A stretch of DNA of 64,000 nucleotides. It comes from Nymphaea colorata (lineage: Eukaryota; Streptophyta; Magnoliopsida; Nymphaeales; Nymphaeaceae). The stretch is from NCBI RefSeq assembly GCF_008831285.2, contig NC_045138.2, positions 22,045,934 through 22,109,933 on the forward strand. The letters are read 5' to 3'. The position numbers were made by a program, and so were the translations under genes. Below, piece by piece: positions 1-18,704 of this stretch (positions within the stretch are counted from its first letter, which is position 1; the number at the start of each line of letters is the position of its first letter). Under the pieces are notes generated by a model. That model was given only the letters and a program-made list of their open reading frames with translations. It ran no database searches and was not told the DNA's origin.

Positions 1-539
1 TCAATAATACATCATCACTAACGTAACACAACAAAATAAAGACTGTCCCTTGCTTTCTCTCTCTACGTCACCAATCATTGTCTAAGAAAAGCTAAAATGG
101 GTTCTATGCCTTCTTTCTCTCTCTTTCATATGCATAAATATATCTCATCTAACTTCAGATAGAAAGGCCGACGACATGTTTTCAAAGCTAAAGGTAATTT
201 TGAGTTTGAGCGGAAACTTAAAAGTAATAAGTGTTTAGAGTCTGTACAGTCATTTGCATTAAGTTGGTGTGAATGAGTTAATCCGTGACAATAAAAATAC
301 ATTAACATTTGAACCAAAAACGTTATGCCTATTAATTATTAATTACAATATCGTGCATCTATCATTTACAATCTAGAAGAAAGAACAGCTATGAATTTGA
401 GTGATCAACCAATGCACAATGTTGGGTAAGAAAGATTTTTTTGTTTGAAGGGATAATCAAAGCGTCTTATCAACTTCTGAGGTGAGCAAAGAGACAAAAG
501 GCAGCCAACCGGATGGTTCTCTTTAGAAAAAGAAAATAA
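1..539. other. Intergenic, nothing recognised
   Basis: AT-rich sequence with short CT tracts. The short open frames lack recognisable motifs, splice context or codon bias. I see no gene, RNA or mobile element here. Confidence 0.5.
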
Positions 540-1440
540 AGAGAGGAGAGTGGCGCCAAAGGGGATTGGACGAGCTGAGTTGAGTCCCCACCAGCCACCA
601 GCCACCGGGTGGGGCCCACGCCCCTCCAGCATCCAGCTCAGCGTGACCGGATGCCAGCCGTAGGATGAGAAATCAAAGCGGCGCCGATGACGGGTACAGC
701 CTGGCCGCGCCATCTCCGGCCCCTGCCGACAATCATTTAGTCTCCAAAAAAAAAAAAAAAATGATAGAAAAAAAAAAAAGGAAGAAATTACAAGGGAAGG
801 TGGTCAATGATATCTCACTAAACTAAAAAGAGTCTCCAGCGGGCATAAACGACTGAGACCCGGGCAGCCGGGCAGCGTCGGTAGCGGGGCAGGGCTGGTG
901 GAAATGGAATTCCCACATTAAAAAAGAAATTAAATAAATTTTGTCAAATTCCGGTTCTGCCCCCGGCAGGTGCGTTAACGGGAAGGTGGCGGAGCCCTGT
1001 CCGGTTTCTTTCCCCCTTCGATGGTGACGTCCGTTGACGGGATGGGATGGTATGGGGTGGGTCCCATGGGGCGCTCGAGATCCCTGCCGTACACGTGTTC
1101 ACGAGAGAGTGGGGGGATTACCGAGAAGGGTGGGCCCCACGCCGATGGTGGGGGAAGAGGAGTGTCGGTGGACTCACGAGGGTCGGCAGGGAGCACGTGT
1201 TGGGTGGGGGCCTTCTTTCGCGGGCCCCACTCCTCGCCGGATCTCCACCGCCACCGGCGGAGAGGGACCGGCAGACCCGACCACCAACCAGACACCAATA
1301 GAACCGGGTCCGACCGTATGCGACCGACCCTAATGTCCAGGCAATAATAGCGTTGCACGCGAGCGTACCGCGTCCGGGTAGGACCTGCAGCGTGGTCTGC
1401 GGACCTGCGGTGTCCGAAATGAATTCATCAACCGGTGGGT
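540..1440. promoter_or_regulatory. GC-rich promoter-like island
   Basis: This block is much richer in G+C than its surroundings. It carries repeated GGGCCCAC-type motifs (612-619, 1132-1140, 1222-1230), which resemble plant site II/TCP-bound promoter elements, and two CACGTG G-boxes (1092-1097, 1194-1199). Long open frames occur on both strands, as expected of GC-rich DNA, and none looks like a protein. I infer the upstream region of a gene, possibly one reading leftward out of the window. A GC-rich transposon core is the alternative. Confidence 0.35.
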
Positions 1441-1765
1441 CTTGCCGATTGATCAGATTTGGATTCAATATCCGATCGAACTGCTTTACAAACAACTCAA
1501 TATCTGGCTACGAAATCATATGTTGTTCGATTTATTTGGATTCATATATATATATATATATATAAGATGTGAAGGAAAGTACATCACACTTCTCATTACC
1601 TATAAAACATTCTCTTCCCAAGGACAAAGATAAATGTGAAATTAAGTGTCCTAAGGAAATTACATGGGAGATGAAACTAATATAATCTTACTGAGTTCAA
1701 TGTTCGGACTTTCTTCGGAATGTTATGCTTTAAACCCAACAGTTTGCTTTTCCAATCGTATTGGA

Positions 1766-1944
1766 TAGTGGCAGAGCCAAGATTTTTCATCAGTGGGACA
1801 CTTGTATAGGTGACACAATTTTGGTGTGCAAACTACATGTAAATTTAAAGTCATAACAATGTAAGGTTAACACATTATAATGAAATTTTTGATAGGCTGG
1901 CGCGAACAGTGGCCCACCCCAGCTGAGAAATAGCTCTGCTACTG
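1766..1944. mobile_element. hAT-type MITE, 179 bp
   Basis: The left end TAGTGGCAGAGCC and the reverse complement of the right end, CAGTAGCAGAGCT, form imperfect terminal inverted repeats. The flanks GTATTGGA (1758-1765) and GTATGGGG (1945-1952) match at 6 of 8 positions, as an aged 8-bp target duplication would. A YAG start plus an 8-bp duplication is typical of hAT. There is no coding capacity. Confidence 0.6.
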
Positions 1945-1950
1945 GTATGG

Positions 1951-2168
1951 GGGCATTTGTTTACCTCCGATTTAAGATAGAAAGTGATTTGAGATCATTG
2001 GGGATCACAGATGATCCGAGGAATTGAGGTCGGACCCCCTTCCATGCGACTTGAAAAGTGAGGTTCTGGCCATGTACTAAGGATCTAAAATCCAATATTT
2101 GTTTACTCTATGAGTCCCACTAAATGGATTTCAAATCAGCATTTGAGATCGGAGGATATCAAACACCT
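1951..2168. mobile_element. MITE-like element with TTTG..CCTCCGAT inverted ends
   Basis: The left end GGGCATTTGTTTACCTCCGAT and the reverse complement of the right end, AGGTGTTTGATATCCTCCGAT, are similar. About 218 bp of non-coding sequence lies between. I could not define a clean target duplication, so the superfamily is open (PIF/Harbinger or hAT). It abuts the previous MITE. Confidence 0.45.
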
Positions 2169-2658
2169 ATTTATGTTTATTAAATGGGTTCATCAAGGGA
2201 AAGCGCGTTCACTTTGTATGTACAAATGAGCAAGACCGAAGATCGTAGGTTTCGTGTCCCACATGGATTAGTGTATATATATATATATATGTTGTACTTT
2301 TTGGTACATTATGATATATATCATATGCATAAACTTATGCGTTATAGGCCATTTTGTACGCGCACATGCATGGTAGGTCATATGTTTTTAATAATATAGT
2401 ACCATCTTATTTAAATATAAAAAAAATTGCATTAAAGATAAAACAATTCTCCAAATGCAGCCACTTGGGTTCAGATCGTACTAAAGGAGGTCGAGCTCAA
2501 CTCCATTATACTTGTTCACGAACAGCTTTTTCATTTTCATCGTTAGTAAATTATCATTGAGGCGCTCCGTCGCCTTCCGCGTCTCTAATATTTTGAGTGT
2601 TCAGTATCGACCTGTATCGGCTGATACGCCTGTCAGTTTTGCTCCCCGGCATATACAA

Positions 2659-2965
2659 GCTTCCTACTATTGGCTGATACTAGCCTGACAGGGAATCAGA
2701 AATGCCAAAATCTGTCCGAATCAATTCTCATTTAGTTCTAACTTCATATTTGGGTCAGATCTTAATTCCTATAGTCAGCTTCATATTTGGGTCAGAAGGC
2801 ATATATATATATATATATGTGTGTGTGTGTAAGGTTCCTACTATTGGCTGATATTAGCCTGGAAGTGCCAAAATCTGTCTGAATCTGCCAGTTCAATGCT
2901 CATTTAGTTCTGATATAATTTGATATCCGAGTCTGATCTGAATTCCTACACTCAGATTTGATATG
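2659..2965. repeat. Diverged tandem duplication
   Basis: A block beginning TTCCTACTATTGGCTGATA at about 2659 recurs at about 2835. In both, the order is: 'agcctg', 'gccaaaatctgtc', 'ctcatttagttct', then 'attcctaya.tcag'. The offset is about 175 bp. A TA/TG microsatellite separates the two units. Nothing in it appears coding. Confidence 0.55.
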
Positions 2966-4129
2966 GCCATTCCATTAGGGTTTGATATATAACGTTTTTC
3001 TTTTTTTAAAATGAACATTGATTACGTATCTGCATACATAGAGGAATTGAAATCAGCCAGTCAACATCCATTCTTGAATGGGTAAAATTATTTTTTGCGA
3101 TGCTAAAAAGTGTCATAAATAGTGCATTCTATAATGGCAAATCATTGGCCACACTTTCTAGCCAATAGATGCACCATTTGCAATAGTTTCAGAAATTAAA
3201 GTAATTCATCTGGGAATGGGTGTTGATCTGCTCATTTCAGTGTATATATATATATATATAATGATTGAAAGAAATTGGACACCGGATGTTGTTAGATGAC
3301 TAAAACAAATTGTCACTGAATAAAAGTTTTCTCCGTGTTGATATTGGATATTTTTGGTAGGCATTAGTGGCATTTCGATTGTAAAAACACATATAATACG
3401 GGTTAATAAGAAAGCAGTGCAAGTATATATATATTCTCTCTCTTAACACCCACTGTGTCTTTCTCTCTCTTTATTATATATATATATATATATATATCTT
3501 TCTCTCTCTTTATAATGTAGGTGTTGCATTACAGCTGGAGTTGACAAAGGGGACACCGTGTTAAGAAGATGATGATTCAATACTCGCCTGAATAGGCTGA
3601 CATCCATATAATGCTGATGTGACCTTACTATTTATAAACAACAATCTCCAGTGTTTCCTTCATTAAAACTCATGAGGCGAAGCATTTACTCGAAACTGGA
3701 AACCTAAAGGAGGTTCCCGATAAGTAGCGAGGGCTCCGGCTTCGTGAATCCAGTGCTCCCAAATCGGAGACTTGAGTAAGATTCAAACATTTCAAAGTTT
3801 TTGGGGATCTCGCCGGGGAATGCTGCCTGCCAACTCTGACCGTAAATAAATTCATATGGACCAATTTACATGACCGTCACCGTCCAGCTTGAGCTGGGAG
3901 CAATCTGCAACCGCAGTTCATTAAGCGGATGAGAGTCAAGCACGCAAGCTACCTGGAAATTGCCTCAAACAGCGCAGAGCAACATGGCATACTCAAGAAA
4001 TCTGATGTTTAAGTTTTACCATCATTAAGTTTCGGAGTGTTAAGAGTGTTAGTCGTTTGAGTCGACCAGAGCAACACCAGAGTTGAAAGATGTATCGTAG
4101 ATTCATAAGGCCCTGACTAGAGCTGCGCA
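2966..4129. other. Intergenic with TA microsatellites
   Basis: AT-rich DNA with short (TA)n runs at about 3241-3260 and 3474-3497. A stretch at 3690-3830 reads on the minus strand like a weak leucine-rich-repeat fragment but is broken by stops, so it was not called. Confidence 0.4.
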
Positions 4130-4290
4130 GCAAACTCGGGCTCTACTCGAACTCGCTCGAAAATCTTGACTCGTGCTTGAGTCGAGTTCGAGCTTACAAT
4201 GATATTCGAAAGATAAACGAGTCGAGTTCGAATTTCAAGAACTCGACTCGTTTATATTCGACTCGACTCGCAAACACGTCCATGTAAATT
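4130..4290. repeat. CTCGA/GACTCG-rich dispersed repeat
   Basis: Dense alternation of 'actcgactcg', 'gagtcgagttcgag' and 'ctcgaactcgctcg' words. Related but more decayed word patterns occur at 18950-19110 and 25370-25660. This type of sequence is common in plant non-autonomous transposons. The ends are not resolvable. Confidence 0.4.
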
Positions 4291-5748
4291 GGCTTGTGAA
4301 CGGGCTTACTTGGGCATGTAAATTGGACTTTTTTTTTTTACAAGGACACAAAAATTCACCAATCAACTTTTTTTTTCTTTTCTATATAGCTAATAGACCA
4401 ATTTAAGAAGAAATTTGCAAAATGATGCAGCTCCCATTTCTGTATATGACTAAAATTTTGACAGAAGTGATCAATTCCATTTTATTAGAGGTGCAGATGC
4501 AAAACTTTTTTGCAAATATATTGCATCTAACCTGTTTTCCAAGAAATCTTTGAGGAAGATGGTGCAACCGACTGGAATGAGTTGGTAAGTTGCCAGTTTT
4601 CATTTCAAGGATATGTGGCGTCAACTCTTTGTACTACAAAAGACACTGAGCGATACATACAAGTTGAAGCACAGTGAAGACATCACCTTGCAACACAAAA
4701 AAGCAAGCCTAGTAGTACTCCCGAGAGTGAGAAATGAGGAAACTCCCCATTATAGCTAGTGTAATTGAGCAGTTATCCCCATTAAATGAAGAAAACACTC
4801 TCTCTTAAGAGTCTAGAAATATTGTGATATTATTGTAGTAGAATGTTAAAAAAAAATATTGGACCATATAAAACATTAGAAGAAAAAAAAAACTACTTCC
4901 ATCTACAAATTAATCATGTGAATCGGGTCATAGTGTAGATGTGAAACGGGTATGACTTAAATGTTACATAAATCTTCGCTTAATCTAAATTAAATCTAGG
5001 TCCTAATTTGGATTTGAAGCAGATTCGGTTGGGAATTTGGAATGCTCTCATAAATCTGATCCCAATCCAAAGTCTGTTCCAATTCATCAATTTAATATAT
5101 TCCGGTCCAAAAAACTTGATCCGATAATCTATCGGTTCCTACTCAAAAGCAGATGTAATCTAGAATACGATGTCCTTCCAATTAGAAAAAAAAAGAAGAA
5201 GAAAAGTTCAATTCTGTTAATGATGCACATAGTCCCTGCAAATTGTATGATCAGAGACTGTTTTTTGGGATCTCATCCGAAGTCATTTTAAACTATAAAT
5301 TATAATTTTCTAACACTGTATATTAGAGAAAAAATTAAAGTATTCCTACTGTTTTAAGATTTCTTTTTAAATTTTAATGAAAATTAAGAGATTATATTGT
5401 TCTAGAAATCATCATGATCGATTTCAAAGTTCAAGATTTGGGTTGTACTTGGAAGAAGACTAAATAACACTTCGACTTGCAGGAGCTAATGTCCAGCTCA
5501 ATATGTCCAGCTACATAATCCACATATTAGTAGTGGAGCTACAGTGTGGCTGGTGTAGGCCAGTGCCCACACACCGGGCCTTCAAAAATCCCATTGCAGC
5601 TAAGCTGGACCTGGTTTCCGTCACATGCCATGCCCATATCAGACATAGGTTGGAGACTCAAAGTGCATCTCAACCAAAAATTCCTGACTTTGCCACCGCA
5701 GTGTATCTTTTTCAAGAGCAGTGGCGAAGCCATATGGTGACTGATGTG
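4291..5748. other. Intergenic, nothing recognised
   Basis: AT-rich sequence with no motif-bearing open frame, RNA gene or clear transposon end. Confidence 0.4.
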
Positions 5749-5943
5749 TAGGGGCGGAGGGAAGGGGGGCCCGCCTAGGCCATGGCCCCATCCCAATCAA
5801 TGAAATTTTTTTTTTTTACATTGAAAAAACATATTTTTTAATTGCGTAATGTATTTTTTGTATTAGAATTCAGTTTGGCCCTACCCGAATCGAAAGGTCA
5901 GACTGCCGGCCCGCCCCTAAACAAAATCCTGGCTCCGCCCCTG
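5749..5943. mobile_element. hAT MITE, 195 bp, perfect 8-bp target duplication
   Basis: The left end TAGGGGCGGAG and the reverse complement of the right end, CAGGGGCGGAG, form terminal inverted repeats of the YAGGG type known for hAT elements. The flanks are identical 8-mers, CTGATGTG at 5741-5748 and 5944-5951. The interior is T-rich and non-coding. The intact duplication suggests a fairly recent insertion. Confidence 0.8.
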
Positions 5944-6527
5944 CTGATGTGGGCAGTTGCCCACACAAGTTTCTTAAAATTTCTTTATTTTTAAATGGAC
6001 ATCTTTAAACATTTATCCTTATATATAGACCAACTCTCTCCAACTACAACTAAAAGTTTCGGTGACTGCTCACTGATACTAGCTCACATAAAAGATAAGC
6101 AATCACTGACTAATCAAGGCAATTTTGCATACATACTTAAACAATAGAAGAAGGCATTATCATGGAGGAAGATCTAGGGTTGATGGTGGTGGGAGAGTTT
6201 TTTTTCAAATTTTTAAGTGTTTTTTTTTCATTTTTCATATTCTTCACGTTTTTTTTTTGTTCGTGCATTTACTGTTTTTAGTTACCAGTTTTCTATTTCA
6301 CTTTTTTTTTTCATTTTTTTTTTCAGATTTTAGCCACCTTTCTTTTTCTTGCGGAAACGTTAATTGTTTTAAAATTGTGTCATAAAAAGCAATTTTCCCC
6401 TTTTCTACTAATTGGAAACCTACTGCTTACAACCTGAAACGCTATTTGTGGCTATGATTTGAATGCTGGTACTCACCCAATTTGATTCGATTGTCCTTCA
6501 TCTCTCTCTCTCTCTTTCTCTCTCTCT

Positions 6528-6528
<1 letters not shown>
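5944..6528. other. T-rich intergenic DNA
   Basis: Long T and CT tracts with no recognisable gene. Apparent open frames are Phe-rich translations of the T tracts. Confidence 0.4.

Positions 6529-6581
<53 letters not shown>
6529..6581. repeat. (CA)n(TA)n microsatellite
   Basis: A CT tract runs into CA repeats and then into about 45 bp of alternating TA. Confidence 0.9.
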
Positions 6582-6583
<2 letters not shown>

Positions 6584-6584
6584 G

Positions 6585-6720
6585 TTCATATAAATTGAAA
6601 TATAATTTTTCAAATTTTTTATATAAGATAAACAAAATCTTTTAAAATTTACATGTAGGTTTATTATTATTATTATTATTATTATTTTGAAGGAGAGGAA
6701 GGTGGGGCCTAGGGCCCCTG
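6585..6720. mobile_element. Relic of a hAT MITE
   Basis: The words 'tttttcaaa', 'ttatataa' and 'aaatttacatgta', followed by a G-rich 'gggcctagggcccctg' end, match the right half of the element at 44839-45034. A TTA triplet tract interrupts it. Only one half is recognisable. Confidence 0.4.
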
Positions 6721-6898
6721 TTCTTACTCTACCCATGTATACAATGATACACATAAACACCTACAAAATTAAAAAAAACTAAAGCCCAAAGTTCAAATTA
6801 TTATTAATAGTATTGGTACAGATTCACAGAAATATTGTTTAAATATAAATGATAAATCATAAGCTAAGCACTAAGCAGCATCACGGCACCATGCTATC

Positions 6899-7066
6899 CA
6901 GAGGTCAAGATAGGAATTTTTCATTTTAAGGGTCAAAATTATGGTTTCAAAACTTTAACAAAGCCGAAATATAGTTTTTTAAAATTTTATATAAATTAAA
7001 CCAATTCTTTTTAAAAGGTAAAATGTTTATTTAAAAAAAAAAAATGAAGGGAGACCATGGCCCCTG
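6899..7066. mobile_element. Related hAT MITE relic
   Basis: Starts CAGAGGTCAAG and contains 'aggaatttttcat', 'atggtttcaaaa' and 'gccgaaatata' in the same order as the element at 44839-45034, ending near GGCCCCTG. No convincing 8-bp target duplication remains. Confidence 0.45.
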
Positions 7067-14294
<7,228 letters not shown>

Positions 14295-15239
14295 AATATT
14301 TATGATCTATAAAAACAAACAAATGACAATTTGTTGACTTTTGTGTATTAAGATGCCGAACTGTATTATCTAAAATAGTTGGAGGTACAAACAAACATAA
14401 CATGTGACTTGTGGCTATGTAAAACTTTGGTGCTTGCTAATGAAACTAACATTTTCTAACTTCATTGATAGTCATATTTGGATACATGAATGAATGTGTT
14501 TTGTTTATTTTTGAAGTGATATTATAATTATTTCTGCAATTAACTTTTATCCAGGTTGTTTTCATTCATCAATTAATTACACATTTGTACCAAATGACAA
14601 ATCAGCCTTGGTAAAAAGTTTTGTTATATGGAAAAAAAATTCAGTATCATATTTAATGTTTGTCTACTATGCTAACATCTTAGTAATTGCTGGTTAGAAA
14701 TATTATTATGAAAGTTATGTACAAAATACAATGTCTTTTATTACGCATGACACTTTATGTAATTAGTTTCATTTTTAGAAACCTAGTAAACTTCTATTCT
14801 CTCATTTTGCACCATCATGTGGCATATTTTTTTAATTTTATATGTTGGACACTATCTTTAGATTGAATTTTGAATTGTTTTTTTGTTCAACGATATTAAC
14901 CTGCTGGATTTTTTTTTATTGTGACTCTTCCATGATATACAAAGAGAGTGAGAAAATAAGATATAGGAGACATATATTGTAAAGAGGAACATATTTCCTT
15001 CTAGAGGGTAATCTACAACATTATTATGTTGACATATAGGTTTCAGTAATCCAAAACAGGGTACGATATTCTTAGGCAACAAATTTGATAAAATTTTATT
15101 TCCCTTTATTGGTTGTGGAAGCATATGTTAGTTTAGGCAAAAGATTTAATGGATGGAGAAGGGGATGAAAATTTACTATGAGTTAGGAAATGTCTTTAAA
15201 TACATCAACATACCATCAATTCTAGAGCAATAGTAATTG

Positions 15240-15840
15240 TATTTTTAACATAAATAAATGAATCAACCAAAATTTACTTTCATTTAAGAAATGACTAGAA
15301 ATTAAAAGCAAGACACAAAAGAATAACTAGAAATTAAAAGCAGAACATTTAGATGTGCATTAAAATATCACAAGGCTAGAGCATTCGTTGGCCCAAACAA
15401 ACAAGGGAACATTAAGCATACAATTCCTTACATTATCTTGAAATTAGACCCGCTTGCTATAACAAAATTTAAAAAACACATAGAATATTATTACTAAAAT
15501 GACAACTTATCGCACATATTTAAAAAATATTCTTTTAACAAAGAAGAGGATTGTTTAGAAGCACAAAAATTTTGACATTCTTTGTAAAATCATATGCACA
15601 CATTAAAAGGTACTTTTGTTAATAGATTTGCAATGCTTTAGATGTAAAAAATAACATCTAAAGAAAAAATAGTTCAGTTTGATTCTAAATTGACTAAGTA
15701 CACGTTACAGAAGAAGTGTGTTGAGGTTAAGATCCTGGATAGAGTTTGCACTCTTAACACTCTCCACACCGAGACCATTTCTACTGTATTCTCCTCAAGA
15801 CACATGGTCTAAACATGTTTTTGACCTTCACTGAAGTTTA
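15240..15840. repeat. Diverged duplication, copy 1
   Basis: Shares ordered blocks with 17740-18260: 'atgaatcaaccaaaattta', then 'aactaraaattaaaa', then 'aaaatgacaa.tta', then 'gttgaggt.aggatc..gatagagt'. The spacing is about 2.4-2.5 kb and divergence is high. Copy 1 runs into a subtilase-like relic, so both may derive from a decayed gene. Confidence 0.5.
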
Positions 15841-15891
15841 TTAGCCACAACATACAATTTTGATAATCACACCGAGAAGTTCAATGATCAT

Positions 15892-16020
15892 TTCAACATA
15901 TCAATGGCATGCCCACATGTCGTAGGAATTGTCAGTCTGCTTAAGAAAACACATACTGAGTGGTGTCATGCCGCAATGGAATATGCAATGAGGACTATAG
16001 ACATGTTTCAGTTAGTTCAA
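15892..16020 (+). pseudogene. Subtilase fragment (active-site Ser region)
   Basis: The + frame reads SMACPHVVGIVSLLKK, followed by TEW, AAMEYAMRT. Plant subtilisin-like proteases carry GTSMACPHVSGI..LLK..HP.WSPAAI.SAIMTTA around the catalytic serine. The serine and MACPHV remain, but the preceding Gly-Thr is replaced by Asn-Ile. The frame stops at about 16021-16023, and no upstream His or Asp regions are readable. I infer a short relic of a subtilase gene; no function is expected. Confidence 0.6.
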
Positions 16021-17739
16021 TAGGGTCATAGACCATTCATGGTAAATAATAGTTTATTTAAGATTGAAGATCGTGAAACAGATGAAGGTAATGCAATAAC
16101 TGGAAATGAAAGAGCTAACCAGATGACAAATTATCTTGAAATCAATGGAAGCATGAAATAACCAAATTTGAAGATAAATCTCACAATCAAGCTAAGTACT
16201 ACATAATCTTTATAATACTGCTTATAAAGTCAATCCATGAACAATTAAGTTTGACAAGTTTCTTAAATCAAATAAGCACCCTATGCTTAGATGTAGGTCA
16301 AGAACATAGCAAAAATGACAAAATACAAGCTGAGAATAATCCATGTGATGTTACCAGATTCACTTTCTTGGCTTCTATTGATTGCATATTTATTAAAGCA
16401 CAAAGATGTATGCTTGTGTGTTAATTGCTTAAGTAATACTACAACCTCAATGAACAATCAAGATTGAACAACCAACACAATTTACTTATGGAGTAACTTA
16501 TTTATTGCCAATAAGGCCACTTAATGGTTATATAAAAGTGGAACTTGTTCTGCCATTGTATTTTACAAAACAACAGGAATGTCTAGTTCCTAGAAGATAG
16601 AATTTTTGGATGACATTATCTCAATCAATAATTTTTTTGTAAAATTATTGTTCAATACATCTTTTTTGGTAATTGAGATAAGATATTATTGAATATTTGG
16701 CATGAATAACAAAACTTTCTACGTACGAATACATTATTTGCATTATCTAAATAAGTATTCTACACAAAATTTCAATGGTAGCTCTACTAAATAGTAAAGT
16801 CAGATTAGTGTATTTTTAATTTCCAAGGAACGTGTGTTGTCAATAAAAAAAATAAAAAAATTTAATATTAAAAGATTTACTTATTTTTGCAATTCAACTT
16901 CAGTACTCTTCCATGTTGTCTAAACTCCCTTGTGAACTACTTAGTGGACCAAAATTTAATTATTAAAAAAAAAAAAGTGGGCTGGTCTCATTTTTTAGAA
17001 CTATAACAATAAAGCATGGTCTGACATTAGCATATCATAGCTGTATATGTGAAAACCTAGCATAATATGAATAAATCACACTTAAATATAAATATAAGAA
17101 AATAAATTTCATTAAGGAGATTGCATTTGTGGTGAAAAACGTTTATATTTGTTTGATGCTCTTATTAGCTAAAAATTTAAAGATAATAAAAATATTATAT
17201 GTAAAAAAATAGTAAACACGTAAGCTATGGACCATTCTTGACAATATATGTTGTTTGTATGTAATGAGATAGTTCTTGCCTTGGTAAGAAAAATATTATG
17301 TTTTTAGAACATATGTTCAAAGAGGAACGTGTTTATATTACGGGAAACATAATGGGAAATATTAAGTGTTTGATTATTAGATTGACATTAACATCTATCA
17401 TAATATTTTCTCTAACAAGAGCATTGTCTTTCACCTTAAAAAATTTATACTGTGTATAGTTGCAAGATGTTGGCGACAATTAAAACCATAAGCCAAACAT
17501 GAAGTGTTATTGATCGATATCACAATCACCATCTTCACCATAGGATTAGTATATCCTATAGAGGAAAAAAGAGTCTCTAAATGCTCTTGTCACACCCAAT
17601 TAATTCCTTAGGAGTTAACTTTCTATTAGATGCCTGATAAAACTATGGACGAAATTATTTTTTTAATGGTACATTTCAATATGATCCAATTGAAAAGAAA
17701 TATATCAACATCCCACTAATATCAATATGATAGTACTTA
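16021..17739. other. Intergenic, nothing recognised
   Basis: AT-rich sequence between the two duplicated blocks. The segment around 17310-17340 weakly resembles 14970-15000, suggesting the duplication may once have been longer. No intact gene is seen. Confidence 0.35.
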
Positions 17740-18260
17740 TGATTTAACATGAATAGATGAATCAACCAAAATTTACCGTTAGCTAGTGAATAACTAAAAA
17801 TTAAAATATGTACTGACAAGGCCAAAAAAATTAACCATTGGCCTAAATACGGAAACCACATTAAATATCTATAGATTTACATGATCTTGAAGTTTCAAAC
17901 TCTTTCTTTAGAAGAGCTTAAAAGACATATGACAGCAAATGAAACTATAAGTAAAATGACAAATTATAATACACTACTTTCAACATGGAAGCAGATTTTC
18001 CAAAAAATTCTGATGTTTAAAATCTTACCTACACTTTAGAAGATACAATTTTCTTTTATAGTCACAATGTTCTGGATGTAAAAGTAGCGTTTATGAAAAT
18101 GGTTAAAAAAAAAATATTGTGTTGAATTCTAGACGCGATAAATAGGCATTGATAGAGAAGCTTGTTGAGGTGAGGATCATAGATAGAGTATGAACTCGAG
18201 CTAGAACCTTTTTTTGTTGTGTCATCCTCATGGCACATGGAGTCTCAATCCTTTCAGCCT
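17740..18260. repeat. Diverged duplication, copy 2
   Basis: Partner of 15240-15840, with the same ordered blocks and about 2.4-2.5 kb offset. It lacks the subtilase-like segment. Confidence 0.5.
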
Positions 18261-18436
18261 TCATTGCATCTACTTTTAATGACTTGGAGGACCCTTTTTT
18301 TTTAATAGTGCATTTACCTTTATAAATAGTGCATTTACCCTTGCAAATGACTATTACTACCCTAAAATCCATCTAGTGTATTTGATCTTGCTGCTAAAGC
18401 TGAAGGGTCCACATGTGTCGTCTACTGTACAAAACC

Positions 18437-18704
18437 TAGGCCTAGGCATCGGGCCCGACCGGAAAATCGAGTTCGAGCTTGGCTCAATACCTGAAATCTG
18501 GCCCAGTCATATTAAAATAAAAATATTTTTAAATATAAAATAAAATTTTTTAAACATAAAATATATTTAATAATTATATTATTAAATAAAAATAATATTA
18601 AAAATGAATCAGGCCAGCTCGTGCCATTTTTTGGGGCTCGAACCTGGGCTCGATCAAGGTAAAATAGGTACATGTTGGGTACCCTGGTCCGATGCCCAGC
18701 CCTA
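18437..18704. mobile_element. hAT MITE, 268 bp
   Basis: The left end TAGGCCTAGGCATCGGGCC and the reverse complement of the right end, TAGGGCTGGGCATCGGACC, match at about 16 of 19 positions. The flanks ACAAAACC (18429-18436) and ACAAAACA (18705-18712) agree at 7 of 8. A YAG start with an 8-bp duplication indicates hAT. The AT-rich interior has no transposase. Confidence 0.75.

Noticed and set aside
1021-1347. Overlapping GC-rich open frames on both strands
   Set aside because: Three frames are open at once because of GC content; no motif or splice context supports a gene.
3670-3864. Minus-strand stretch resembling a leucine-rich-repeat fragment (PGEIPKNFEMF)
   Set aside because: Match is short, frame is broken by stops and no neighbouring repeats are visible.
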